Positions 33,287-41,749 of a DNA stretch of 64,000 nucleotides are shown in pieces. Numbering within the stretch: position 1 is the stretch's first letter; every line of letters begins with the position of its first letter. The stretch comes from SGZJ01 sp949372955 (GTDB taxonomy: Bacteria > Bacteroidota > Bacteroidia > Flavobacteriales > Flavobacteriaceae). Below the pieces are notes generated by a model. That model saw only the letters and a list, made by a program, of their open reading frames with translations. It was not told the origin of the DNA and did not search any database. A program made the translations under genes and the position numbers. Location of the stretch: NCBI GenBank assembly GCA_949372955.1, contig CASIAX010000001.1, positions 160,223 through 224,222 on the forward strand, written 5' to 3'.

Positions 33287-34594
33287 TTATTCTAAACCTT
33301 TTTTGTAAGCTTCTAAGCACCTCTGTCTAGCAAACTTATGATCAACTATTGGTTGAGGATAGTTTAGATCATTTAAATCAGTCACCCATTTATTAATATA
33401 TTTCAATTCCTTATCAAATTTTAAGGCTTGAGTTGTGGGGTTAAATATTCTGAAATATGGAGCTGCATCTACCCCTGTACCAGCTGCCCATTGCCAATTA
33501 CCTATATTACTAGAAGATTCATAATCATAAAGTTTTTTTGCAAAATATGCCTCACCTAATCTCCAATCTAATAATAAATGTTTGCATAAAAAACTAGCAG
33601 TAACCATTCTAACTCTGTTATGCATATAGCCTGTAGAGTTTAATTCTCTCATTCCTGCATCTACTATTGGGTATCCAGTTTTACCCTCACACCATTGCTT
33701 AAATGAGACTTCGTCCTTTAACCATTGTACTTTTTCATATTTAACTTTAAAGCATTTAGTTTGAGTGTTGGGGAAAAACCATAAAATTTGCATAAAGAAT
33801 TCTCTCCATATTAGTTCTTGCAAGAAAACTTCATTTTCACTATTAATTACTTCAGATACAATTTTTCTAATACTTACTGTTCCAAACCTTAAATGAGGCC
33901 CTATTTTAGTTGTAGAGTCTAAAGCTGGAAAGTCTCGTTCTTTTTGATAATTTTCAATAAGACTATCATTAAGCTTATAATTAGGTATTTTTTTATTAGA
34001 TTTCTTAAAACCAAAATACTCTAAATCATACCAATTAAAATCTTCATTATTAGATCTAAAATTATTTACTAAAATGTTATTGATTTGTTTATCTAAATCT
34101 AAAGTCTGTAGCTTGACTTTCCATTTTTTCATATATGGGGTGTATACTACATATGCAGTTTTATCATCTTTTGTGATTTCATTTTTTTCAAAAATAACTT
34201 GGTCTTTGAAGCTTAGAAATTTAACACCATTATCTTTTAAAAGATCATGTACTTTGTTGTCTCTATTAATAGCGTAAGGTTCATAATCATTATTTGTGTA
34301 AAAAGCATGTGTATCATACTTGTTGATTAAATCTTGAATTACCTGTAATGGATTACCTTTTAATACTAAAACTTTAGAGTTGTAAAGTGAACTGACTTTA
34401 ATATTAATTGAACTTAATTGATCATAAATAAAATTAATTCTAGGATCATCTATTTCAAGTTCGTCAGTGATTTCACTATCAAAGATAAATAGTGGAATTA
34501 TTTTATGATCCCCGTTAAGAGCTTTACTGAGTCCAGTATTATCATCTATTCTTAAATCTCTTCTAAACCAAAAAAAACTAATCTTTTCTCTCAT
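33287..34594 (-). CDS. Cryptochrome/deoxyribodipyrimidine photolyase family protein
   Basis: 435 residues. FFWFRRDLRIDDNTGLSKAL opens the antenna-binding Rossmann domain. The FAD domain carries WREFFMQILW (about residue 270), GYPIVDAGMRELNSTGYMHNR (about 310) and the Trp-rich NIGNWQWAAGTGVDAAPYFRIFNP (about 365), typical of class I CPD photolyases. It would use blue light to split pyrimidine dimers. It is the last gene of a six-gene operon, with its start touching the SRPBCC stop. Confidence 0.94.
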   Translation of the reverse strand: MREKISFFWFRRDLRIDDNTGLSKALNGDHKIIPLFIFDSEITDELEIDDPRINFIYDQLSSINIKVSSLYNSKVLVLKGNPLQVIQDLINKYDTHAFYTNNDYEPYAINRDNKVHDLLKDNGVKFLSFKDQVIFEKNEITKDDKTAYVVYTPYMKKWKVKLQTLDLDKQINNILVNNFRSNNEDFNWYDLEYFGFKKSNKKIPNYKLNDSLIENYQKERDFPALDSTTKIGPHLRFGTVSIRKIVSEVINSENEVFLQELIWREFFMQILWFFPNTQTKCFKVKYEKVQWLKDEVSFKQWCEGKTGYPIVDAGMRELNSTGYMHNRVRMVTASFLCKHLLLDWRLGEAYFAKKLYDYESSSNIGNWQWAAGTGVDAAPYFRIFNPTTQALKFDKELKYINKWVTDLNDLNYPQPIVDHKFARQRCLEAYKKGLE

Positions 34595-35058
34595 TATTTA
34601 AGTTCTCCAAAAAGTTCAACTAATTTCTTTTTTCTATAATTAAATATTTCATTAAGCTTAGGTTTTACTAATATTGGATTTACTAACCTACCTATAAAAC
34701 CTAACGGAATTTTGTAATCAATTATATCTAACATTTCGATTCCTCCATCTACTTCTTTAATGAAATGCTTATGATGCCATAAGCTATAAGGTCCGAACCG
34801 TTGTTCATCAACAAAATAACTTTTATCTTTTACATGTGTTATTTCAGTTACCCATTTTGTAGGTATCCCCAAAATTGGAGTTACTATGTATTGAATAATT
34901 TGACCTGCATACATTTTTGTATCCTCTTTTTCTAAAATATTAAAACCCATATAATCTGGAGTAATTTTTTTTAAATTATTTGGATCGCTTAAGAAATCCC
35001 AGGCTTCATTTATTGTTATTGGTAATAATTGACTTTTTTTGAATCTGTAAATTTTCAT
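34594..35058 (-). CDS. SRPBCC-family protein
   Basis: 154 residues: ITINEAWDFLSDPNNLKKITPDYMGF, then GMYAGQ-like MYAGQIIQYIVTPILGIPTKWVTEITHV and FGPYSLWHHKHFIKEVDGG, the usual SRPBCC ligand-binding pattern found next to photolyase genes in marine Bacteroidota. Binds an unknown hydrophobic ligand by family inference. Its start codon overlaps the TspO stop and its stop overlaps the photolyase start, each by one base. Confidence 0.87.
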   Translation of the reverse strand: MKIYRFKKSQLLPITINEAWDFLSDPNNLKKITPDYMGFNILEKEDTKMYAGQIIQYIVTPILGIPTKWVTEITHVKDKSYFVDEQRFGPYSLWHHKHFIKEVDGGIEMLDIIDYKIPLGFIGRLVNPILVKPKLNEIFNYRKKKLVELFGELK

Positions 35059-35522
35059 TAGTTATAAATAGCTATGTATAGATTTAGTGAAGTTGCGATT
35101 AAAAGCCATATTAAGTATGGAAGCATTAGTAGTGAATAATATTTCATAACAGGAAGGTACTTTAATAAAATAAATGCAACCGTAAATGTTAATAATGTGA
35201 TATCAATTAAGCCTAATATTATTTCTTGTTGGTTAAAAAATAGATAATTCCATATTATGTTAAGAAAATATTGAACCAACACAATTAAAATAAGCTTTTT
35301 GGAAGTATTTATTAGTGAGAGTTTAGCAAGATAAACTGCAAAGCATAACATTAAAAATGTCCAAGCAAATCCAAATACCCAACCTGCTGGAGTCCATGGT
35401 GCTTTTATAAGATTTAGATACCATTCGGATGATGCCCCATCATCCATTAATAGGTTTCCAACGTATAAAACAAGAACAAAATTTATAAAAAGAAATAATA
35501 GAGTTCTAATTATTATTTTCAT
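35058..35522 (-). CDS. tspO: TspO/MBR family tryptophan-rich sensory protein
   Basis: 154 residues, five hydrophobic helices. WYLNLIKAPWTPAGWVFGFAWTFLM (about residue 35) and the FLNIIWNYLFFNQQ segment (about 86) are family hallmarks. TspO proteins bind porphyrins and other tetrapyrroles and are linked with light and oxidative stress. The start overlaps the glutathione peroxidase stop by 4 bp. Confidence 0.93.
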   Translation of the reverse strand: MKIIIRTLLFLFINFVLVLYVGNLLMDDGASSEWYLNLIKAPWTPAGWVFGFAWTFLMLCFAVYLAKLSLINTSKKLILIVLVQYFLNIIWNYLFFNQQEIILGLIDITLLTFTVAFILLKYLPVMKYYSLLMLPYLIWLLIATSLNLYIAIYN

Positions 35523-36058
35523 TCTAAATATTTGGTAATTTTTTCACTCATTGGTTTGGTAAGCGAATACCAATAATTTACAAATTCACCCTGTTCATTT
35601 ATTAAGTATTTTTGAAAATTCCATCTTACAGTAGAGCTACTCACATTATTTAAATCCTTATTTGTCAGCCACTTGTATAATGGATGCTGCTCATTTCCCT
35701 TAACTTTAACTTTTTCTGTCATCACAAAGTCTACATCATATTTATCTGTACAAAAAGTTGCAATTTCAAGTGATGTTCCAGGCTCTTGACCACCAAATTC
35801 GTTACTTGGCACTCCAACAACAACTAAATTCGATTTATACTTTTCATATAATTCTTGAAGACCTTCATATTGGCCTGTAAACCCACATTTTGAGGCTACA
35901 TTTACGAATAAAATATGTTTATTTTTAAATTCAGAAATTTTAATCTCTTTACCATCAATTCCAGTAATTGATATATCATATATTGAATTTTGACTATTCA
36001 TAATTTGAGGTATTAATGTTAAACTAATTACTAGTAAAAAACTATTTAATAATTTCAT
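35519..36058 (-). CDS. Secreted glutathione peroxidase-like thiol peroxidase
   Basis: 179 residues with a signal peptide (residues 4-20, cut near IMNSQ). NVASKCGFTGQYEGLQ (Cys about residue 58) is the peroxidatic site, GVPSNEFGGQEPG (about 81) the Gln motif, and VRWNFQKYLI carries the catalytic Trp-Asn. Like other bacterial members it probably uses thioredoxin rather than glutathione. The extra signal peptide puts it in the periplasm. It is third in the photolyase operon. Confidence 0.93.
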   Translation of the reverse strand: MKLLNSFLLVISLTLIPQIMNSQNSIYDISITGIDGKEIKISEFKNKHILFVNVASKCGFTGQYEGLQELYEKYKSNLVVVGVPSNEFGGQEPGTSLEIATFCTDKYDVDFVMTEKVKVKGNEQHPLYKWLTNKDLNNVSSSTVRWNFQKYLINEQGEFVNYWYSLTKPMSEKITKYLE

Positions 36059-36064
36059 AAAAAC

Positions 36065-36748
36065 TTAAATTTTAAAAGATACAATTCCAGCATCAAGATT
36101 AAATGTCTGACCTGAAATTGAAGCTGCATCAGTAGAAATAAGAAACTTAGCCATTTTAGCTACTTCTTCAGGGTTAAGTATTTTTTTTAATGGATGTCTT
36201 TCTATCATATTTTCGATTACTTTTTCGTTTCTAAGTAATTTAGAAGCAAGGTCAGTATTTGTTATTGTGGGCGCTATGGCGTTAACCCTAACTTTAGGGG
36301 CTAATTCTGCTCCCAAAGTTTTGACAAGTCCATCAACAGCAGATTTTGAAGCAGCTACACTAGCATGGTATGGCATTCCTAATTTTGTTGCAACAGTGCT
36401 AAATAAAAGTATTGAAGCATTAGTAGATTTTTTTAAACTTGAAATATATTTTTGAATAACTTTTACAGCTCCAATAACATTTATCTCGAAATCTTCTCTA
36501 AACTCGTCCAAAGAAAATCTACCTATTGGTTTAAGATTTATACTACCTGGACAATAGACAATAGTAGAAATATCCTCTAGATCGGGGAGTTCACTACTTA
36601 ACACATCTATTGTGTGATGAGTTAAATTTGCGTGGCTTAATTCGGGTTTGTTCCTACTGAAGTTTATTATTAAATTATCATTTATAAGTTCGTTGATAAC
36701 TTCTTTTCCAATTCCTCTACTACCTCCAATTACTAATATTTTATTCAT
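36065..36748 (-). CDS. SDR-family oxidoreductase
   Basis: 227 residues. KILVIGGSRGIGKEVINEL is the NAD(P)-binding TGxxxGIG variant; catalytic YHASVAASKSAVDGL (about residue 140) shows the usual YxxxK shape with Ser at about 127 (FSTVATKLG). Note that the Y-x-x-x-K reads YHASVAASK, so the Lys is eight residues after Tyr; the four-residue spacing is not exact and the catalytic Tyr assignment is uncertain. Substrate unknown. Second gene of the photolyase operon. Confidence 0.88.
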   Translation of the reverse strand: MNKILVIGGSRGIGKEVINELINDNLIINFSRNKPELSHANLTHHTIDVLSSELPDLEDISTIVYCPGSINLKPIGRFSLDEFREDFEINVIGAVKVIQKYISSLKKSTNASILLFSTVATKLGMPYHASVAASKSAVDGLVKTLGAELAPKVRVNAIAPTITNTDLASKLLRNEKVIENMIERHPLKKILNPEEVAKMAKFLISTDAASISGQTFNLDAGIVSFKI

Positions 36749-36751
36749 ATG

Positions 36752-36973
36752 TTATGATCCTGGTCTACCTTTTAATCTTTTTTCTATTTTTCTTTTGATG
36801 ACAGTTAATCTTTTCATGAGATCCATAAGTTCAGCATCTTTACTTTCTTTATAAACTTCATTTATGTCTAAAATAAGGGCCTTGACTATTCTTGACGCTA
36901 CAATTCTCTCATTAGTTGTTTTATAAGAAGTTTTTCTAGTTTCAAACTCTAGTGCTCTTTCAATTAATTCCAT
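36752..36973 (-). CDS. Small charged helical protein of unknown function
   Basis: 73 residues, no signal or membrane segment. It is almost entirely charged helix: ERALEFETRKTSYKTTNERI at the start and DLMKRLTVIKRKIEKRLKGR near the end. I recognise no domain. It is the first gene of the photoprotection operon, 3 bp before the SDR gene, so it is probably expressed with the other five. Possible roles are a small regulator or nucleic-acid-binding protein; this is a guess from charge alone. Confidence 0.7.
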   Translation of the reverse strand: MELIERALEFETRKTSYKTTNERIVASRIVKALILDINEVYKESKDAELMDLMKRLTVIKRKIEKRLKGRPGS

Positions 36974-37127
36974 GACATTTAATTTTTAATTATTATATAA
37001 TTCTTCCAATATAAGTAAAAAATATTTTCCTATTGTTAATTATGATAATATAGAGAGTAAATCTACAAAAAGGTATATCAAAATATCTCTACATTATAGA
37101 AATATTAACATTTATTTTTTTGTTTAA

Positions 37128-37754
37128 TTAAATATTTGATTTAGGTCTTTGGTAGCCTTTTCTATTTTTCAATTTTGGGACTGAATATCCGTCTAAACCT
37201 GTTACTGTAGCTACATCTCCTTTTCCTAAATTTATATATCCATCTTTCTCAATAATTTCATCTTTCACAAAAAGGTTAATTATTTTTCCAAGAACAAGTG
37301 TTGTATTGTTTTCTTTAATATAATACTCATTAACATACTGCATTTGCATTTGAACAGGGGATCCTTTTACAAAAGGAGGAGTGATTTTTTTTTTATATTC
37401 AGTGTTTAAATCAGTTACATCAAATTCTGAGATATTTTCGTCATATCTAGCAGAGGTGTGGTGTGCATCATCTATTATGGATTCAAAGACGTGATTGATT
37501 GTGTAAACTCCAGTTTCTATAATGTTTTTATATGTATTACGTGGTACATCGCCTGAAGGTCGTACTACAAATCCTAATAGAGGTGGGTTAGATCCAACAT
37601 GAATTACAGAGCTAAATATTGCAACATTCTCTACACCACTTTTTGAAACAGTCCCAATTAAATTAGCTGGTTTATATCCAGAGCAACTATTTATTAAATT
37701 TATTTTATAAATGTTATGTAAGCTGTCTAGCTTTTCTTGATTAAAATGAACCAT
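37128..37754 (-). CDS. Flavin reductase-like FMN-binding protein
   Basis: 208 residues. GYKPANLIGTVSKSGVENVAIFSSVIHVGSNPPLLGFVVRP-like pattern (about residues 25-65) and ARYDENISEFDVTDLN (about 103) match the flavin reductase split-barrel family. It probably binds FMN and reduces it or an unknown substrate. Translationally coupled to the aquaporin gene by TAATG. It lies 154 bp from the photolyase operon on the same strand. Confidence 0.88.
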   Translation of the reverse strand: MVHFNQEKLDSLHNIYKINLINSCSGYKPANLIGTVSKSGVENVAIFSSVIHVGSNPPLLGFVVRPSGDVPRNTYKNIIETGVYTINHVFESIIDDAHHTSARYDENISEFDVTDLNTEYKKKITPPFVKGSPVQMQMQYVNEYYIKENNTTLVLGKIINLFVKDEIIEKDGYINLGKGDVATVTGLDGYSVPKLKNRKGYQRPKSNI

Positions 37755-38383
37755 TAATTATTTTCTTTTAAATAAAATTTAAATAAATAAGCAGCAAAAA
37801 TACCACTGACAATTGTTATTACAACATAATAAGGACTAAATGCTAATGACATGTTACTTCCCTCACCATTAAATATATTAAACAAAGCTGGCCCTATTGA
37901 AATAGCAGGGTTTAATGCGGAGCTAGAAATCTCACCAATTGAATATTGGCTAGTCATAACACAAAGTCCTATTACAGCCCCATAAAATTGATTTCCTTTA
38001 AGTTTTGGATGTGTAGCAACAAATAAGATAGTTAACACTAATAAAAAAGTAAAAATAAATTCAGAAATTAAAAACTGTACTCTAGTTGTATCACTGCTAG
38101 GCTGTATTTCAAATATATTATTGGTTATTAAGAAATATATAAACGAAGCTGCAATTGCACCTAAAACTTGTGAGATTATATATTTAGAACATTCGACTTT
38201 GTTTATTTCCCCTCTTATAACCATGGCTATACTTACAGCTGGGTTGTAATGAGCTCCTGAAATATGTCCACCTATGTAACATAAAACAGCCAAACCAACT
38301 CCAATAGCTATAGGGTTATCTGCAAGACCGCTAATTAATAATAAAAAAAATGTACCTAAAAATTCAATAGAGTATTTTTTCAT
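37754..38383 (-). CDS. MIP-family channel (aquaporin-like)
   Basis: 209 residues with six membrane helices and two half-helix NPA motifs: HYNPAVSIAM (about residue 46) and ALNPAISIGPALF (about 162). Aquaporins and glycerol facilitators normally have Arg right after the second NPA, forming the selectivity filter; here it is Ile. The solute is therefore uncertain. Upstream, TAATTTTG at 38427-38434 on this strand is a likely -7 box. First gene of the pair with the flavin reductase. Confidence 0.92.
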   Translation of the reverse strand: MKKYSIEFLGTFFLLLISGLADNPIAIGVGLAVLCYIGGHISGAHYNPAVSIAMVIRGEINKVECSKYIISQVLGAIAASFIYFLITNNIFEIQPSSDTTRVQFLISEFIFTFLLVLTILFVATHPKLKGNQFYGAVIGLCVMTSQYSIGEISSSALNPAISIGPALFNIFNGEGSNMSLAFSPYYVVITIVSGIFAAYLFKFYLKENN

Positions 38384-38426
38384 ATTTATAATATTTGTTA
38401 ATTTATCTTTAAAAAATATTGAGTTA

Positions 38427-38434
38427 CAAAATTA
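38427..38434 (-). promoter_or_regulatory. Possible -7 box (TAATTTTG) for aquaporin-flavin reductase pair
   Basis: Full TAnnTTTG match on the minus strand 44 bp before the aquaporin start; no clear TTG upstream. Confidence 0.35.
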
Positions 38435-38484
38435 ATATTTTAACTTCATTTTATAAAATCTAAACTAATCTATTTAAATACATT

Positions 38485-39372
38485 ATGAAAAATTTATTAC
38501 TAATATTCCGATTGTCTTTAATTTCACTAATATTTTTATCTTGTAATACGGATGCCAGTACTGAGATCTCTGAAGAGGTAAAACAAATGGAAATGCCAGC
38601 TCCTAGTCCAACTGCAAAATTTGAACAAAAAGCAGGATTAACTGATGTTGTTATTAAATATGCTAGACCGTCTGTTAGAAACAGGGTAGTCTATGGGAAT
38701 TTAGTTCCTTATGATAAGATGTGGAGAACTGGTGCTAATGAAAATAGCATTATTTCATTTAGTACATCTGTAATAATTGATGAAACTACAATAGAGGCTG
38801 GTACATATTCTATATATACTATTCCTGGTGTTGAATCCTGGGAGTTTATTTTATATTCAGATTCTAATAATTGGGGATTACCTTCTAAATGGGATGAAAA
38901 TAAAGTAGCTGTCAAAACAACAATCCCCAGTGTAAAGTTATCTTCTAAAGTAGAAACTTTTCAAATTTCAATGGACAACATAAGTAATAATAATTTCACT
39001 CTAGGTATTGCATGGGATGATGTTTATGTTGGAGTTAATATTCAATTACCAACTGCCGATATAGTAATGGGCAGCATTAAAGAAGTATTGAAAAACCCAA
39101 AATCATCCGACTTATATAAGGCTGCTCTTTACTTACTACAAGAAAATAGAGACCTTGAAAATGCTAAGTCATGGATGGACCAGTCTATTGAAATGATGGA
39201 TGAGCCAAAGTTTTATCATTTAAGACAGCAGTCCTTAATATATGCTGCTCTAAAGGATTACAAATCAGCTACTGAGATAGCTAAAGTATCTTTAGAGAAA
39301 TCAATAAAAGCTGGTAATTCTGATTACGAGAAAATGAATTTAGACTCTATTGATTTGTGGGCTAGTATGTAA
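38485..39372 (+). CDS. DUF2911 domain lipoprotein
   Basis: 295 residues with a lipoprotein signal ending IFLSC (Cys about residue 20). Residues about 45-185 match DUF2911 (VVIKYARPSVRNRVVYGNLVPYDKMWRTGANENS, then IEAGTYSIYTIPG), a Bacteroidota beta-sandwich of unknown role. The rest (about 190-295) is TPR-like (KAALYLLQENRDLENAKSW). Exported to the envelope. Single gene. Confidence 0.87.
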   Translation: MKNLLLIFRLSLISLIFLSCNTDASTEISEEVKQMEMPAPSPTAKFEQKAGLTDVVIKYARPSVRNRVVYGNLVPYDKMWRTGANENSIISFSTSVIIDETTIEAGTYSIYTIPGVESWEFILYSDSNNWGLPSKWDENKVAVKTTIPSVKLSSKVETFQISMDNISNNNFTLGIAWDDVYVGVNIQLPTADIVMGSIKEVLKNPKSSDLYKAALYLLQENRDLENAKSWMDQSIEMMDEPKFYHLRQQSLIYAALKDYKSATEIAKVSLEKSIKAGNSDYEKMNLDSIDLWASM

Positions 39373-39375
39373 TAT

Positions 39376-41055
39376 TTATTTTTTTAAATTATTTATTATT
39401 TGAAGTAGGTAAGATATTAGTATTACTGCTAATGCTCCAATTACATTTAGCCATAAATATGGAACTAAATCTATATAATATATATATATAATTATCAGCT
39501 GAGTTATTAAGGCTCCAACAAATACAGCGTTGGATTTTATATATTTAATAAAAAAAGCAATAAGAAAAACACCAAGTACGTTTCCGTAAAATATAGAGCC
39601 AATTATATTTACTAACTGTATTAAATTATCTGCTAAGTAAGCAACGCATGCTATAGATATAGCTAATACCCCCCACATAACAGTAAATATTTTAGTAGCG
39701 TTAACTGTATGCATCTCAGTTGATTTCTTTTTTCTGTTTCTGTTGTATATATCTATAGTAGTGGTAGTGGCTAATGCATTTAATTCACTTGCCGTTGATG
39801 ACATTGCAGCACTTAAAATCACTGCAATTAAAAGACCTATTAGACCTTTAGGAAGATTATCAAGTATAAAACTAATAAACACATAATCTTTGTCATTTGA
39901 TTCTGTTTTTTTAGATGAATTAAGAGAAACTTCATCTATAATTCTCTTTGCATTGTCTCTTATTCCTTTTTCTCTTTTATTAAGTTTTTTAATTTCAACT
40001 TTAAAATCATCTTTATTATCATCTAAGTATTCATTTGTAATCTTATTTTTTAAATAATACACTTCATCTAAAGATGATTTTAAATCTGAGTAGTCTTTAG
40101 CCCTTTCTGACTGTTCTACAATTTTTTCTGCTTGACGATTAAAATTTAATGGGGAAGGGTTGAATTGATAAAAAACAAAAACCATTACTCCAATAAAAAG
40201 AATAAAAAATTGCATCGGTATTTTAAGAATTCCATTAAAAATCATGCCCATTTGCATTTCTTTTAAAGATTTACCAGAAAGGTATCTTTGAACTTGACTT
40301 TGATCTGTTCCAAAATAAGACAACATTAAAAAAGTTCCACCTAAAATCCCACTCCAAAATGTATATCTATTATCAAAATCAAAAGAGAAATCTAAAATTT
40401 TCATTTTATCGTTAGCTCCAGCTATTTCTATAGCTTTTTCAAATGAAACATTATCTGGTAAAGACGATATAATTATCAGAAATGTAATTATTAGACCGGT
40501 AAAGATTACTCCCATTTGATATTTTTGAGTATAGTTAACGGCCTTTGTTCCTCCAGAAACTGTATAAATAATTACGAGTAGACCAATAATTATATTAAGT
40601 GTTTTTAAATCCCAACCTAGTACTGAGGATAGAATAATAGCTGGAGCAAAAATAGTTATACCAGCTGCTAGACTTCTTTGTATTAAAAATAATACTGAGG
40701 TTAATGTTCTTGTTTTTAAGTCAAACCTAGATTCGAGGAATTCATAGGCTGTAAATACTTTTAGTTTATGATAAATTGGTATAAAAACCATGCATATAAT
40801 AACGGTAGCAATTGGTAGTCCAAAATAAAACTGAACAAAACCCATCCCATCGTTAAATGCCTGACCTGGAGTTGATAAAAAAGTTATAGCACTAGCTTGA
40901 GTAGCCATTACGGATATTCCAATCGTCCACCATTTAGCTTCACTACCACCTTTTAAATAGTCAACTGCATTTTTTGCTCCCCTGGTTTTTAAAGTACCAT
41001 AGACAACTATAGTCAAAAGGGTTAAGCATAAAACAATCCAATCTAATAGTTGCAT
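39376..41055 (-). CDS. Sodium:solute symporter (SSS family)
   Basis: 559 residues, about 13 membrane helices. GGSEAKWWTIGISVMATQASAITFLSTPGQAF (about residue 36) is the SSS N-terminal signature; later GGTKAVNYTQKYQMGVI and ILSAAMSSTASELNALATTTTIDIY (about 412) mark helix 8 with the sodium-site serines. An inserted charged loop covers about residues 312-390. It would import a sugar, amino acid or similar solute with Na+. Its start overlaps the stop of a 34-codon membrane peptide gene by one base. Confidence 0.94.
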   Translation of the reverse strand: MQLLDWIVLCLTLLTIVVYGTLKTRGAKNAVDYLKGGSEAKWWTIGISVMATQASAITFLSTPGQAFNDGMGFVQFYFGLPIATVIICMVFIPIYHKLKVFTAYEFLESRFDLKTRTLTSVLFLIQRSLAAGITIFAPAIILSSVLGWDLKTLNIIIGLLVIIYTVSGGTKAVNYTQKYQMGVIFTGLIITFLIIISSLPDNVSFEKAIEIAGANDKMKILDFSFDFDNRYTFWSGILGGTFLMLSYFGTDQSQVQRYLSGKSLKEMQMGMIFNGILKIPMQFFILFIGVMVFVFYQFNPSPLNFNRQAEKIVEQSERAKDYSDLKSSLDEVYYLKNKITNEYLDDNKDDFKVEIKKLNKREKGIRDNAKRIIDEVSLNSSKKTESNDKDYVFISFILDNLPKGLIGLLIAVILSAAMSSTASELNALATTTTIDIYNRNRKKKSTEMHTVNATKIFTVMWGVLAISIACVAYLADNLIQLVNIIGSIFYGNVLGVFLIAFFIKYIKSNAVFVGALITQLIIIYIYYIDLVPYLWLNVIGALAVILISYLLQIINNLKK

Positions 41056-41159
41056 TAGTTATATTTTAAAGTTATTAAATGAAAAATAATTAGATAAGCT
41101 ATATTAGCTATTAATAGCATTGAATATAGTTTGGTCCATTTTCTTTTTTTCTTTTCCAT
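41055..41159 (-). CDS. 34-aa single-pass membrane peptide coupled to symporter
   Basis: ATG at 41159 opens a 34-codon frame: a basic start (MEKKKRKWTKLYS) then one hydrophobic helix (MLLIANIAYLIIFHLI). It lies 2 bp after the maf stop, and its TAA overlaps the symporter ATG (TAATG), so it is in the operon and translationally coupled to the symporter. Positive-inside rule puts the N-terminus in the cytoplasm. Small membrane subunits next to SSS transporters are known (for example the DUF485 protein by ActP), but this sequence matches none I recognise. Too short for standard gene finding. Confidence 0.68.
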   Translation of the reverse strand: MEKKKRKWTKLYSMLLIANIAYLIIFHLITLKYN

Positions 41160-41161
41160 AA

Positions 41162-41743
41162 TTATAATTTCATTAATTCTTTATAAAGCAAGTGTGTAGG
41201 TAGCCCCATTACATTATTATATGTCCCTTCGATGCTAGTTATGCCTATATATCCAATCCAGTCTTGTATGCCGTATGCACCAGCTTTATCTAAAACATTG
41301 TTATTGTCGACATAATAATCTATTTCTTGTTCAGTAAGTTTTTTAAATGACACTTTAGTTGTGTCATTTACTATTATTTTCTTATCAATTGTTTTTATAC
41401 AAAAAGAGGTAATCACTTTGTGAGTGTTATCACTAAGGGTTCTTAAAATTTCTTTAGCGTTTTTGTTATTTTTAGGTTTCCCTAATGCTTTATCTTTTAT
41501 CCATACAATAGTATCACTAGTTATCACTACTGTATTTTTTTTAATAATATTAGAGTAAAAGCTAGCTTTCTTTTCGGCTAAAAAGTCTGTAATTTCTTCT
41601 GCTTTTAATTTATTTGAATAAGATTCATCTACATCTATTTTTATAGACTTAAAGTTGATTTTTAAATCGTTAAAAAATTTTATCCTTCTTGGAGATTGAG
41701 ATGCTAATACAACATCATATTTGGAAAGTTTTTCTTTTAACAT
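41162..41743 (-). CDS. maf: Maf family nucleotide pyrophosphatase
   Basis: 193 residues: VLASQSPRRIKFFNDL (about residue 12), then SDTIVWIKDKALGKP and GAYGIQDWIGYIGITSIEGTYNNVMGLP (about 150), all Maf/Ham1-fold signatures. Members hydrolyse dTTP/UTP or modified nucleotides. Between kdsC and the small peptide gene in one transcript. Confidence 0.94.
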   Translation of the reverse strand: MLKEKLSKYDVVLASQSPRRIKFFNDLKINFKSIKIDVDESYSNKLKAEEITDFLAEKKASFYSNIIKKNTVVITSDTIVWIKDKALGKPKNNKNAKEILRTLSDNTHKVITSFCIKTIDKKIIVNDTTKVSFKKLTEQEIDYYVDNNNVLDKAGAYGIQDWIGYIGITSIEGTYNNVMGLPTHLLYKELMKL

Positions 41744-41749
41744 TTTAAT

